A DNA stretch of 64,000 nucleotides from Microvirga zambiensis WSM3693 (GCF_016735695.1 NZ_JAERQD010000007.1:124001-188000), one strand, 5' to 3'. Counted from the stretch's first letter, positions 17,245 through 25,107 are shown. Numbers and translations are program-made. The notes: generated by a model not told the origin, from the sequence alone.

Positions 17245-18432
17245 GTGTCCCGCCTGTCGATTGCCATCGTCGGCGCCGGCATCGGCGGCCTGACGACAGC
17301 CCTGGCCCTCGCACGAGGGGGCCACGAGATCATCCTCGTCGAGCGCCGCACCGGCTTCAGCGAAGTCGGAGCCGGTCTGCAGCTCTCTCCCAATGCCAGC
17401 CGCATCCTGACGTGGCTCGGGCTCGCGCCCGCCCTGCGGCGCGTCGCGACGGAGCCCCAGCGCGTCGTCGTGCGATCGATCCGCTCCGGCAAGGCCATCG
17501 GGCAGGTCGCGCTCGGTCCCTTCATGCGCCAGCGCTTCGAGGCGCCCTATTGGGTCGTGCACCGGGCGGACCTTCAGACGATCCTCCTCGATGCCGTGCG
17601 CTCCGAGCCGTCGATCCGCCTCGTCATGGGCCGAACGGTGGAAACGGTCGAAGACGGGCCGGCGGAGGCCAGCCTCACCTGGGTATCGGCCGGCGGTGCG
17701 CGCGAGACGATCAAGGCGGACCTGGTCGTCGGCGCCGACGGCGTCTGGTCCCAGGTCAGGCAGGCTCTCGGCGACGCGCCGCCTCCCACCTATCGTGGTT
17801 ACATCGCCTGGCGCGCGACCTTCGATCGGAATGCGGCCCCCGCCGAATTGGCGGGCGACGAGACAGGCCTGTGGCTCGGCCCGCACGGGCACGTGGTGCA
17901 CTATCCCATAGCCGGCGGAAGACTGGTCAACGTCGTTGCCATCGAGAGAAGCCCGACACCTGTCGAGGGCTGGGCCGCGCCTGGCCATCGCGACGAGCTG
18001 CTGGCCCGCTATGGATCGGCCGCCCCCGCCCTGCGCCAGTTGCTCGCTCAGCCGCAGGAATGGCTGCGCTGGTCGCTGTTCGACCATCCCACCCAGCGTT
18101 TCGCCAAGGGACGCATCGCCCTGCTCGGCGACGCCGCCCACCCCGTCCTGCCGTTTCTCGCCCAGGGGGCCGCGCTCGCCATCGAGGACGCCGCCACCCT
18201 CGCCTTCCTGTTGACGGAAAACCGGTCCGACGTCCCGCAAACCCTCGTAGCTTACGAGAAACAGCGCCTCGACCGGGCGCGCAGGGTCCAGGACGAGGCG
18301 CGCAGGAACGGGCGCATCTACCATGCCGGCGCACTGATCGGCTTCGGGCGCGATCGGGTCATGCGCCATCTCGGGCCCGAGGGCATGACGAAGCGATACG
18401 ACTGGCTCTACGGCTTCCGCACGCCCGAATGA
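17245..18432 (+). CDS. FAD-dependent monooxygenase (salicylate hydroxylase-like)
   Basis: 395 residues, group A flavoprotein monooxygenase. FAD-binding GAGIGGLTTALAL at the N-terminus, the DG motif GADGVWSQVR, and the GD motif LGDAAHPVLPFLAQGA. Such enzymes hydroxylate aromatic acids using NAD(P)H, but no aromatic-pathway genes are nearby, so the substrate is open. The GTG at 17245 lies right after a family B repeat with no good ribosome site, so the promoter/leader has probably been shaped by the repeat. Confidence 0.88.
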   Translation: MSRLSIAIVGAGIGGLTTALALARGGHEIILVERRTGFSEVGAGLQLSPNASRILTWLGLAPALRRVATEPQRVVVRSIRSGKAIGQVALGPFMRQRFEAPYWVVHRADLQTILLDAVRSEPSIRLVMGRTVETVEDGPAEASLTWVSAGGARETIKADLVVGADGVWSQVRQALGDAPPPTYRGYIAWRATFDRNAAPAELAGDETGLWLGPHGHVVHYPIAGGRLVNVVAIERSPTPVEGWAAPGHRDELLARYGSAAPALRQLLAQPQEWLRWSLFDHPTQRFAKGRIALLGDAAHPVLPFLAQGAALAIEDAATLAFLLTENRSDVPQTLVAYEKQRLDRARRVQDEARRNGRIYHAGALIGFGRDRVMRHLGPEGMTKRYDWLYGFRTPE

Positions 18433-18499
18433 CCGCGGAGCCGGTCCGGACTCTTTGACTTGCACTCTGCCTCGGGGCCCGATAACCCTTCAAACTGAC

Positions 18500-18585
18500 G
18501 CGGACGTGGCGAAACTGGTAGACGCAAGGGACTTAAAATCCCTCGGGCTATGCCCGTGCGGGTTCGATCCCCGCCGTCCGCACCA
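18500..18585 (+). tRNA. tRNA-Leu (anticodon UAA)
   Basis: 86 bases including an encoded CCA. Acceptor arms GCGGACG/CGTCCGC, anticodon stem AGGGA/TCCCT with loop CTTAAAA (anticodon TAA), a long variable arm (CGGGCtatGCCCG) as in class II tRNAs, and T-arm GGTTCGATCC. Confidence 0.97.
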
Positions 18586-18652
18586 CGACTAACGGCCATT
18601 CCCATCCCCAAAACGACATCGTGAGCCCGGAACCCGGCCGATTAAAAGCCGA

Positions 18653-18670
18653 CTGTGACGCATGTCACAG
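18653..18670. promoter_or_regulatory. CRP-like palindrome, site 1
   Basis: CTGTGACGCATGTCACAG, with the exact TGTGA-N6-TCACA spacing of CRP/FNR-family sites. It ends 54 bases before the ATG of the small secreted protein at 18725. Near-identical sites precede two further small genes. Confidence 0.6.
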
Positions 18671-18724
18671 AAGACATCGTCAGATCGTGTCACCATGGAC
18701 CCTGTATGATCCGTGGAGATGTTT

Positions 18725-19018
18725 ATGAAACACGTCAAACGGGTGTGCGCTGCCATCGGCTTCATCGGCATCAGTTCTGCCGCATTGGCGCAAAGCCGCC
18801 CAGTGACCACGACGATGTCTTGCAATCAGGCGCGAGGCCTTGTCGCCAGTCAGGGCTCTGTCGTTCTCAGCACAAGTGCCACAGCCTACGAACGATTTGT
18901 GGCAAACAGCACCCAATGCGGGATGGGTGAAGTGCCGGCGCCCGGATGGGCTCCCACCAAGGATGTTCCTCGATGCCAGGTCGGCTCTCGCTGCGTCGGC
19001 GTCAGCCGCGGCGGGTGA
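18725..19018 (+). CDS. Small secreted four-cysteine protein, paralogue 1
   Basis: 97 residues. Signal peptide to about ISSAALAQ, then a short mature chain with four cysteines spaced as in three other proteins of this window (22219, and the minus-strand genes at 19336 and 27524). Shared pattern: SRPxTxxMSCxQARxxVAxxG, then VLxT, YxRxV, a Cys, and a final CxVGxxC. I do not recognise a function; two disulfides in the periplasm or outside are likely. ATG at 18725 has GGAG at good spacing. Preceded by CRP-like site 1. This is the most divergent of the four (YERFV for YDRYV). Confidence 0.8.
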   Translation: MKHVKRVCAAIGFIGISSAALAQSRPVTTTMSCNQARGLVASQGSVVLSTSATAYERFVANSTQCGMGEVPAPGWAPTKDVPRCQVGSRCVGVSRGG

Positions 19019-19082
19019 GTTGACCTGAGCGATACCCTCATATCTTGGGGGGCCCTATAGGCGCCGCGGATTATGGCTGGTG

Positions 19083-19100
19083 CTGTGACGCAATTCACAG
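19083..19100. promoter_or_regulatory. CRP-like palindrome, site 2
   Basis: CTGTGACGCAATTCACAG, TGTGA-N6-TCACA type, ending 55 bases before the ATG of the mini membrane protein at 19156. Confidence 0.6.
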
Positions 19101-19155
19101 AATCCCGTGCCAGCCTACGCCATCTTGCAGCCCTCTCGGACGCAAGGAGGATGTC

Positions 19156-19290
19156 ATGAGGGCACCGGACCATCACTTTCAGAAAGACCACGGACGTGAG
19201 GCGCCGCCCATTTCTCTGCCGTTCGCCCTCTTTCTGGTCGTCGGATCCATCAATGTCGCAGCCACGGTCTTCTCGCTGCTGGCGGCTTGA
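19156..19290 (+). CDS. Mini membrane protein 1 (44 residues)
   Basis: A charged/His-rich N-terminus of about 18 residues, then one hydrophobic helix ending INVAATVFSLLAA. AAGGAGG sits seven bases before the ATG, a very strong ribosome site, and CRP-like site 2 lies upstream. The helix closely matches the gene at 19990 (INVTATILSLLAA). Function unknown; likely a single-pass inner-membrane peptide. Confidence 0.75.
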   Translation: MRAPDHHFQKDHGREAPPISLPFALFLVVGSINVAATVFSLLAA

Positions 19291-19335
19291 GGATTATCCA
19301 TTCCTCTCAATATGCCATCCCGAATGCCCTGGGCC

Positions 19336-19638
19336 TCAATCATCATCGAAGAAGAACCAAGGCGGATCGGTTTTGCACGTATATCCGACAGGGCATTGTG
19401 GAGTGTCGGCAGACGGCACCCAGGCTGGCCAAACCCATTCACCGACCAGGCAGAATTCTTGGCCGCTGACATATCGGTCGTAGGTGTAGCGCCCAGTCCC
19501 CAGAACGATGGATCCTCGGGTGGCAACCAGATGCCTCGCCTGTCCGCAACTCATCGTCGGTGTTTGAGGTCTCGGCTGCCCCAGCGCTCCTGTAGCGATC
19601 ACGGTTGAGGCGACGAAGATCAGGACCAACCTGTTCAT
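19336..19638 (-). CDS. Small secreted four-cysteine protein, paralogue 2
   Basis: 100 residues. Signal peptide to about ATGALGQ, then the family pattern PRPQTPTMSCGQARHLV, TYDRYV and CPVGYTC with four cysteines. It has an extra C-terminal tail WFFFDDD. Encoded opposite to its neighbours. A GTG at 19650 (four codons earlier) is nearer to an AGGA and is an alternative start. No CRP-like palindrome found upstream. Function unknown. Confidence 0.75.
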   Translation of the reverse strand: MNRLVLIFVASTVIATGALGQPRPQTPTMSCGQARHLVATRGSIVLGTGRYTYDRYVSGQEFCLVGEWVWPAWVPSADTPQCPVGYTCKTDPPWFFFDDD

Positions 19639-19656
19639 ACTGATCACCACATCCTA

Positions 19657-19746
19657 GAGCTCCTTGAAGAGCGCATCGTTGAGCGCGGAAAACCGGATCA
19701 ACTTTTCGCTGACGCGGCCCTCTGGGTCCGCACGGTGCGCTAGAGC
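19657..19746. repeat. Palindromic repeat family B, copy 3 (partial)
   Basis: GAGCGCATCGTTGAGCGCGG... with TTCGCTGACGCGGCCCTCTG and ending GGTGCGCTAG. Corresponds to the second half of the 63159-63317 copy. Confidence 0.8.
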
Positions 19747-19911
19747 GGCGGAAGAGGAGGCTGCGCCTAGGTTGAATTGGCTTCGGCGGGCGGACAGTCA
19801 AGAACCCGCGATCATGAGGGTTCATGAGGCATCGTCAGTTCCAACCTTCAAATTCCTGACAGCTTAGCTGTGCAAGCTTGGGCATTTGATCACCACCGAC
19901 CGACGAGACGC

Positions 19912-19929
19912 CTGTGACGCATTTCACAG
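19912..19929. promoter_or_regulatory. CRP-like palindrome, site 3
   Basis: CTGTGACGCATTTCACAG, TGTGA-N6-TCACA type, ending 60 bases before the ATG of the mini membrane protein at 19990. Confidence 0.6.
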
Positions 19930-19989
19930 CGCTCGCGGCGCGATTGCACCATCCTGTGCCCTATCCAATGCGGTCACCGAGAGGGTGCA

Positions 19990-20127
19990 ATGAAGAAGAT
20001 GGATTACTTCTCCGAACGCGAACCGAAGGTACGCTCCTTTCCCACGTCAGTTGCCCTGCTGCTCGTCATTGTGGGGATCAACGTCACGGCGACCATCCTG
20101 TCGTTGCTTGCGGCGATCCAGGGATGA
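19990..20127 (+). CDS. Mini membrane protein 2 (45 residues)
   Basis: Charged N-terminus (MKKMDYFSEREPKVR) then one hydrophobic helix with INVTATILSLLAA, near-identical to the helix of the 44-residue protein at 19156. GAGGG precedes the ATG and CRP-like site 3 lies upstream. Function unknown. The repeated helix, similar size and shared operator argue it is a real gene. Confidence 0.7.
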   Translation: MKKMDYFSEREPKVRSFPTSVALLLVIVGINVTATILSLLAAIQG

Positions 20128-20146
20128 CGATGTCCCGCAGGCGATC

Positions 20147-20401
20147 TTAGGCCCGCTCGCCTCCCTCATCGTCGAGCATTGCCTCGACAAACGGAAACTC
20201 GAGGACGATGTCGCCGGCGTCGTCCGACACCTCGATATGGGACGCCGTCCAGTCGACGGGCTTCTCGAAGCGGGTCGACATGAGGCTTCGAGCCATGGCG
20301 CGGGCGGTTTCCCAGGCGCGATCGGGGTCTCGCAGGTCCTGACCGTCAGGATCGCGGACGACGTCGCCTCCGATATGGACGTTGAAGAAGTAGCGCGGCA
20401 T
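20147..20401 (-). CDS. DUF6894-like small protein
   Basis: 84 residues beginning MPRYFFNVHIGGD, the hallmark of a family abundant in Hyphomicrobiales (DUF6894 type), whose role is unknown. Contains RDPDGQDLRDPDRAW and an acidic C-terminus. Start at 20401 is fixed by the conserved MPRYFF; the open frame extends 11 codons further upstream without conservation. Confidence 0.8.
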   Translation of the reverse strand: MPRYFFNVHIGGDVVRDPDGQDLRDPDRAWETARAMARSLMSTRFEKPVDWTASHIEVSDDAGDIVLEFPFVEAMLDDEGGERA

Positions 20402-20490
20402 GAGACGCCCTCGAATCCAGGTTTGGTCGATCACAGCTGCTTGGAATTCTCGGCAGCATCGAAGGCCGATTCAAGCCTTCGCGCCGGTCC

Positions 20491-20727
20491 TCAGTGAATT
20501 CCGATCGCCGCAACCGCTTTCTCCCAGTGCTCGCGTTGCGACGAGACCGTCGGCGCGGCTACGGCCGACGAACGGCATTGGGCCATCTGCTCCCCAAGCA
20601 GCGCGATCGCCAGGCGTGCCAAATTCCTGAACCGGGCTCGGAGCGGCTCCGGAGCGTCCTTCCAGAAGCCTGAATACTCCGCGGCGTAAAAGGCCTCGGC
20701 GACAAGTTCAACCTGATCCGGCGTCAT
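20491..20727 (-). CDS. Hypothetical protein (78 residues)
   Basis: No family recognised. Soluble, mostly helical, one Cys, no signal peptide. AGGGAGAC six bases before the ATG supports a real gene. It lies 89 bases upstream of the DUF6894-like gene on the same strand and may share its transcript. Confidence 0.6.
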   Translation of the reverse strand: MTPDQVELVAEAFYAAEYSGFWKDAPEPLRARFRNLARLAIALLGEQMAQCRSSAVAAPTVSSQREHWEKAVAAIGIH

Positions 20728-20928
20728 GCAAGTCTCCCTGCATCCTCGTGCCGGATACGTGCCGGGACAGGTATTGGTTCCCTTCTCTTTGGAGGTACTG
20801 CATTGGGTGCCCTATCAAGTCATTGATTTTGCTGAGCCAAATACCTCTTTTGGATGAAAGGCCAGCATAGGATCATTTTTCCAATACCTGGCACGGGGAC
20901 GCATAGTCCCGATCTTTCGACATCCCGT

Positions 20929-20954
20929 GGAACAGCAAAGCCGGCAGCGCAGTT
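20929..20954 (+). promoter_or_regulatory. Possible EcfG-type promoter before the RTX gene
   Basis: GGAAC at 20929-20933 and AGTT at 20951-20954, spacing 17, resembling the GGAAC-N16/17-CGTT pattern of the alphaproteobacterial general stress sigma factor. It ends 55 bases before the ATG at 21010. A short match that could be chance. Confidence 0.3.
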
Positions 20955-21009
20955 GACGGACACCACAACGACGCCGTCGGGTCTGCCCGACCTGCGCGAG
21001 GAGATGTCC

Positions 21010-22026
21010 ATGCCGACCGTGATTGCCATTGAGGCCAAGCCTCTGGAATTTGAAGATATCAACAGCGGCTTCTTTCATCTCTATCTCGTCAAGACGCAGA
21101 CCGATGACAACGGAAAGGTGATCTCGGAAAAGGTGATCCGGGGATCGTTGGAGGGCGGTGGCGACCTCGGCACGCTTGCCGGCGGAAGTCTGGCATCCTC
21201 TCCCGACAGGCGCGGCTCGGACACGCCGGAGGAACGGCACCGTACCGTTCTCGACCTCGGCGCGAGAAGTGCCGACGACGTCTGGAAGGTGATGGTTCAG
21301 CACGCCGTCAACATCGATAGAGCAGATCTTCAATACAGCATCGACATCTTCCGGCAGGCCCCGGGCGACGATCTGAACAGCAATTCCGTCATCGCGTCGG
21401 TGCTTCACACCGCAGGCCTCAGCCTTGCCACGAGCCTTCCGGTCGGCGTCAGCCGCTCCGAGGCGCCGCTCTACGGCCAGCTTCAGTTCATGGATGTGGA
21501 CGACAAGCTGTCGGGAACGGCAAATGCCGATCGCATTCTCGGCGGCGTCGGCAACGATACGATCAGGAGTGGGCTACAGAATGACTCGATCTACGGCGAA
21601 GACGGCAACGACATTCTCTGGGGCAGCTCCGGCGACGACAACTTGTCCGGAGGGAACGGGAACGACCGGCTCTATAGCGGCTGGGGCAATGACATTCTGC
21701 GCGGAGGCTCAGGCAAGGACGCTTTCGTGTTCTATTCGAACCCGAGCAGCACCAACATCGACACGATCCGCGATTTCTCCGTTCGCGACGACACGATCTG
21801 GATGGAGAACAAGGTCTTCACGGCGCTGGGGTCGGCGGGCCTGCTGAAATCGTCGGCCTTCTGGACGGGAACCACGGCGCATGACGCGACGGACCGCATC
21901 GTCTACGATCGCGCCGACGGCATTCTCTATTACGATCAGGACGGTACCGGTGCGATAGAACAGGTTGCCTTCACGAAGATCGCAGCCGGTTTGCGCATGA
22001 CGCACGCCGATTTCCAGATCGTCTAG
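21010..22026 (+). CDS. RTX calcium-binding protein
   Basis: 338 residues, secreted type expected for type I export. Residues about 1-165 have no recognised fold. Between about 170 and 245 are hemolysin-type nonapeptide repeats (GGVGNDTI, GEDGNDIL, GGNGNDRL, GWGNDILRGG), some degenerate. The C-terminal ~90 residues (KDAFVFYS, DTIRDFSVRDD, YDQDGTGA) match the domain that usually follows RTX blocks and holds the uncleaved export signal. No enzymatic domain and no ABC exporter gene nearby. ATG at 21010 has AGGAG at good spacing. Its TAG stop is the edge of a family B repeat. Confidence 0.85.
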   Translation: MPTVIAIEAKPLEFEDINSGFFHLYLVKTQTDDNGKVISEKVIRGSLEGGGDLGTLAGGSLASSPDRRGSDTPEERHRTVLDLGARSADDVWKVMVQHAVNIDRADLQYSIDIFRQAPGDDLNSNSVIASVLHTAGLSLATSLPVGVSRSEAPLYGQLQFMDVDDKLSGTANADRILGGVGNDTIRSGLQNDSIYGEDGNDILWGSSGDDNLSGGNGNDRLYSGWGNDILRGGSGKDAFVFYSNPSSTNIDTIRDFSVRDDTIWMENKVFTALGSAGLLKSSAFWTGTTAHDATDRIVYDRADGILYYDQDGTGAIEQVAFTKIAAGLRMTHADFQIV

Positions 22027-22095
22027 CGCATCGTACGAAGAGTGGATCGGGTTATTCGCTGACGCGGCCCTTCGGGTCGCTCCGAACGATGCGCT
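22024..22095. repeat. Palindromic repeat family B, copy 4 (partial)
   Basis: CTAGCGCATCGTACG ... TTCGCTGACGCGGCCCTT ... CGATGCGCT; begins in the TAG stop of the RTX gene. Confidence 0.8.
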
Positions 22096-22218
22096 CTTTA
22101 GAGATCGGAGCATTGTTCGGGACCGCGACGGCTGAAGTCGATGTGCAGCGACGCACCTCGTTCGACAGGATTTGTGCATAGTCTCGATGACGTCCATTGC
22201 ACGATCGAGGAGAGGCTA

Positions 22219-22536
22219 ATGACGTCCGGTTCGTTCGTCTTATACTGGATCAGCCTGTTCACGGCGGTCGCCTTCGTCACCCTGAGTGCGGAAGCTTTCG
22301 CTCAAAGCCGTCCCCTGACCACGAGGATGTCCTGTTCACAGGCCAAAGGGTTGGTGGCCGCGCAAGGAGCGATCGTGCTCAGCACCGGCCCCCTCACCTA
22401 TGACCGCTATGTGAGAACGAGCAGCGCCTGTGCACTCGGCGAAGTGATAGAGCCGGCCTGGGTCCCGACCGCGGATTCGGCCCAGTGCCCGATCGGCTAT
22501 CGCTGCGCCTCCCGCAACTTCCCGTCACGGAACTGA
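22219..22536 (+). CDS. Small secreted four-cysteine protein, paralogue 3
   Basis: 105 residues. Signal peptide to about SAEAFAQ, then SRPLTTRMSCSQAKGLVAAQG, TYDRYV, a Cys, PAWVPTAD and CPIGYRC. Four cysteines in the mature part, as in its paralogues. ATG at 22219 follows GAGGAGAGG. No CRP-like palindrome upstream. Function unknown. Confidence 0.78.
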   Translation: MTSGSFVLYWISLFTAVAFVTLSAEAFAQSRPLTTRMSCSQAKGLVAAQGAIVLSTGPLTYDRYVRTSSACALGEVIEPAWVPTADSAQCPIGYRCASRNFPSRN

Positions 22537-22557
22537 AGGCTTGCCGCAAAACCGGCC

Positions 22558-22935
22558 TCAGCGAGCTGCCGTCTCCGGACGCTGGATCCTGTTTTCATGG
22601 AACCGGCGTACCGCTTCCGACCCGAGGCCGGCTTTCAGCGCGTTCGTATTCTGATCGCGGCCGACGACGTAGCAATCCTGCATGGCGAAGCTATCGTTGG
22701 CCTTCGGATTGTAGAACACCTTCTCGGTCCGGTTGAAGGACCAGGGCTCATCGCTGCAATTGCGGCCGAACGCTCCGACCGTGTTCTCGAACGCGGTCCA
22801 CTTCAGACTCGAATTCGGGCATTGCCCCTCATATTGGCCGCTGAACGCGCCGATGCGGGGGTAGCAGGTTGTCTGAGCCTGGGCTGCGCCGAGACCTGCG
22901 AGGAGAATGGCAGCGGTTAGGATCGATCGGGCCAT
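22558..22935 (-). CDS. Hypothetical exported protein
   Basis: 125 residues with a clear signal peptide (cleavage about AAQAQ). The mature part has four cysteines (TTCYPRIG, GQCPNSS, GRNCSDE, MQDCYVVG) and ends in a basic, Arg-rich tail. No recognised family. Distinct from the four-cysteine paralogues nearby, though of similar size and destination. Confidence 0.7.
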   Translation of the reverse strand: MARSILTAAILLAGLGAAQAQTTCYPRIGAFSGQYEGQCPNSSLKWTAFENTVGAFGRNCSDEPWSFNRTEKVFYNPKANDSFAMQDCYVVGRDQNTNALKAGLGSEAVRRFHENRIQRPETAAR

Positions 22936-23013
22936 GGAGTCATCCGGCGAATTTTGTCCTTCACGTTAGCAATGAAGGCCGCGACAGGGAATGCCCGAAG
23001 GACCGCCGGCGGT

Positions 23014-23181
23014 TCAGCGGCTGTTCCAGGCCCGCAGGGCGAGGATCGGGGTCAGGATCGGCCAGCCGAAACCGGCGATCAGGATGTGGTCCAGGCCGAC
23101 GTCCTCCTCCCCATCGATCATGGTCGAGACCGCCAGCAGCAGGATGACACCACACAGATAGACCATCAAAACTTCACGCAT
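23014..23181 (-). CDS. Hypothetical small membrane protein
   Basis: 55 residues from the ATG at 23181 with one or two hydrophobic stretches (VLMVYLCGVILLLAVSTM and LIAGFGWPILTPILAL). A GTG at 23259 would add 26 residues; the true start is unclear because neither has a good ribosome site. No family recognised. Confidence 0.45.
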   Translation of the reverse strand: MREVLMVYLCGVILLLAVSTMIDGEEDVGLDHILIAGFGWPILTPILALRAWNSR

Positions 23182-23407
23182 CACCCGGCCCAGCCTCCAC
23201 CAACGTCGAGCTTTGGACCAAGCCCCAGACAAATCCAATGCGACCGGCGGTCGCCTCACAGGGCGATGGGACGTGCAGCGGTGGTGGGAAAAACGACCGA
23301 TAGCGGAGTTCGGCGATGGATGAGGCCAGGTTCTTTTCTACAAACTTGACCGCAACTCATCGCCGCCTCGCCCGTTCTTCGGCTCAGGGGGAAGCAATGG
23401 AGGGACC

Positions 23408-23641
23408 GTGAGGATGCCAAAGCGGCACCACCATCCGCACGCCGCAGGCAGCCATGGAAATTGGAGCATCGGCTCCAACAATCTGACAGCGGCGGGACGC
23501 TCCGAACTGCTCAAGGATCTCGGGCGGCAATTGCAGCAAAGCTACGGCGACGTTCTGAAGGAACCCGCGACGGACCGCATCAAGCAGTTGCTGGAAAAGC
23601 TGGAAAGGAGCCAACGTCCCGAAGACGAAGGCTCCTTGTGA
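23408..23641 (+). CDS. NepR-like anti-sigma factor
   Basis: 77 residues. The C-terminal half, LGRQLQQSYGDVLKEPATDR followed by IKQLLEKLE, matches the helical NepR pattern (GxxLRxxYxxVxxEPxPDRxxxLLxxLD). NepR holds the general stress sigma factor EcfG inactive until PhyR is phosphorylated. The His-rich N-terminus is unusual. No phyR or ecfG is adjacent, so it may be a secondary paralogue. GTG at 23408 is preferred for the GGAGGG just upstream; ATG at 23414 is possible. Confidence 0.65.
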   Translation: MRMPKRHHHPHAAGSHGNWSIGSNNLTAAGRSELLKDLGRQLQQSYGDVLKEPATDRIKQLLEKLERSQRPEDEGSL

Positions 23642-23665
23642 TCGCCAGATATCTACGGCTGGTTA

Positions 23666-24028
23666 TCAGCGTCCGCGGGTCCGATGATGCGAGGAGCGAA
23701 CGTCTTCCCGCGGGAGCAGATTGTAGATCAGGAACCCTGCCAGAATGCCGGCACCGAGCAGGACGAGCGGATACGACTTCGCCGTTTCAAATGCGCCCGA
23801 GGCAGTCTGCTTCACCACATAGAGCGGTTCGCCCGCATGGATCAGCCGTTCCGCGCGCCGCAGATTCTCCCGGCGGGTATGGATTTCGACCGCGTACCCG
23901 TCGCCATCCTCATCTCTGTGCAGCTCGATGCTGTTACGGGCGAAGCCGTTGGCGAGCAGGCGCTGAACGGCGAGGTTGGCCTCCTTGCGAGACGGAAACG
24001 ATCCTGTGGCGATAGAGCTGTTTGGCAT
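23666..24028 (-). CDS. Hypothetical protein with one C-terminal membrane segment
   Basis: 120 residues. An N-terminal ~65 residues with a compact alpha/beta look (FPSRKEANLAVQRLLANGF and YAVEIHT, like the regulators-of-flavin or GsiB/17M-type folds), then one hydrophobic helix LVLLGAGILAGFLIYNLL and a basic tail. GAGGA lies eight bases before the ATG. Function unknown. Confidence 0.6.
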   Translation of the reverse strand: MPNSSIATGSFPSRKEANLAVQRLLANGFARNSIELHRDEDGDGYAVEIHTRRENLRRAERLIHAGEPLYVVKQTASGAFETAKSYPLVLLGAGILAGFLIYNLLPREDVRSSHHRTRGR

Positions 24029-24127
24029 CAGTCAATCCTCGTGAAACTGCTGAGGCCAATTCCCGGCAAGCGCCAAGGTTCCAATGAACCGCGCGCAGCA
24101 TTGGCGGACGAAGCGAGATCGCCCCGC

Positions 24128-24523
24128 TCAATTGCGCCGATAGGCTTGAGCCGCCTTCTCCGCCTCCATCAGGACGTCGAGAGCCCGCCACGGCTTCGGC
24201 ATGAAACGGACCTCGCGAGGGACGTCGACAAATTGCTGCTCGAGCGGCCGGCCGGATGTGAGCACCGTGCGCACCCAGGGCCATTTCAGGCGCACCGTCC
24301 TGACGAGATCGAGACCGTCCATCAGGCAGGGCAAGCGGACATCGGCGAACAGGAAGGCAACCTCCTCCGAATGGTGCCGCAGATAATCCAAGGCTTCTTC
24401 CGCGCTGGAGGTCTCTACGACCTTGAGATCGGTCTCCTCGAGGAGAGCGGCCGCTAAGCCTCTGACTTCGAAATCATCCTCGACGATCAGGGCTACACGA
24501 TAAGGCTCCATCTTCTGTCCCAT
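24128..24523 (-). CDS. Single-domain response regulator
   Basis: 131 residues, receiver domain only. Acidic pair in IVEDDFE, phosphoacceptor Asp in FADVRLP, Thr/Ser in LTSGRP and Lys in PKPW. No output domain, so it would act as a phosphate sink or by protein contact. Lone receivers paired with HWE kinases are common in Hyphomicrobiales; the HWE kinase at 36608 is a candidate partner. AAGGGAG precedes the start; a second Met at residue 5 is possible. Confidence 0.9.
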   Translation of the reverse strand: MGQKMEPYRVALIVEDDFEVRGLAAALLEETDLKVVETSSAEEALDYLRHHSEEVAFLFADVRLPCLMDGLDLVRTVRLKWPWVRTVLTSGRPLEQQFVDVPREVRFMPKPWRALDVLMEAEKAAQAYRRN

Positions 24524-24852
24524 TCGGTCGTCTCCCTTTACCTTTACGGCTTTTGAGCCCCTGCAGTAGCGCGGTGGCGATCAAGGCTCGGCTGAGTTGA
24601 AAGCCGGCTCGAAGACGCAAAACGAGCCAGCGCGACGAAACAGAAAAACACCGCCGTCTCTCGGGATCCTTCGCTCGGCGGCGGTGCAAAACTCACGGAC
24701 CCGCGACAAAATGTGCGGAGGCCCTCATCACAGAACGGTGAACACGGGTCTGTGTTTCAGCTTGGCCATTCAGAAATTTTTCCAAGCTCCATTTTTTACC
24801 TTGGTGGAACCCCTTCGGAGGCTGTAGCTTAGGCAAGAACCGCTGTTCTGAA
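24524..24852. other. Intergenic region with a minus-strand terminator-like hairpin
   Basis: 329 bp without a convincing gene. On the minus strand CACCGCCG (complement of 24679-24686) pairs with CGGCGGTG (complement of 24649-24656) and is followed by TTTTT, like an intrinsic terminator. No annotated minus-strand gene lies upstream of it, so a short transcript from roughly 24700-24840 is possible. Nothing else recognised. Confidence 0.35.
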
Positions 24853-25107
24853 GTGAGATCCCCTCCCGTGTTCAAGGAGACCCAGCTTCACCAGGAATTC
24901 TTGGATCTGGAGCAGCATATGAGGCTCCTCGACAGGCGGCTGTCGGACGCTCTCCACCGGATCCGTCATGGTTCCTCCGAAGATCTGGTCGAACAAGCCC
25001 GGCAGGATGAACGGCAGCTTCTGACGGAACTCGACCGTCTGATGACGCGAATGCGCGCGATCGAGGGACAGTTGCTGCAGATCCAGAAGACTGCGACGCG
25101 ACACTGA
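24853..25107 (+). CDS. Hypothetical small coiled-coil protein
   Basis: 84 residues, nearly all helical with heptad-like Leu spacing (FLDLEQHMRLLDRRLSDAL; LLTELDRLMTRMRAIEGQL). No cysteine, no signal peptide. Start uncertain between GTG at 24853 and GTG at 24868. No family recognised. Confidence 0.45.
   Translation: MRSPPVFKETQLHQEFLDLEQHMRLLDRRLSDALHRIRHGSSEDLVEQARQDERQLLTELDRLMTRMRAIEGQLLQIQKTATRH

Noticed and set aside
18705-18710. TATGAT taken as a -10 box for the gene at 18725
   Set aside because: It would place the transcript start at about the ribosome site, leaving almost no leader, and the other two CRP-like-site genes have no match at that position.
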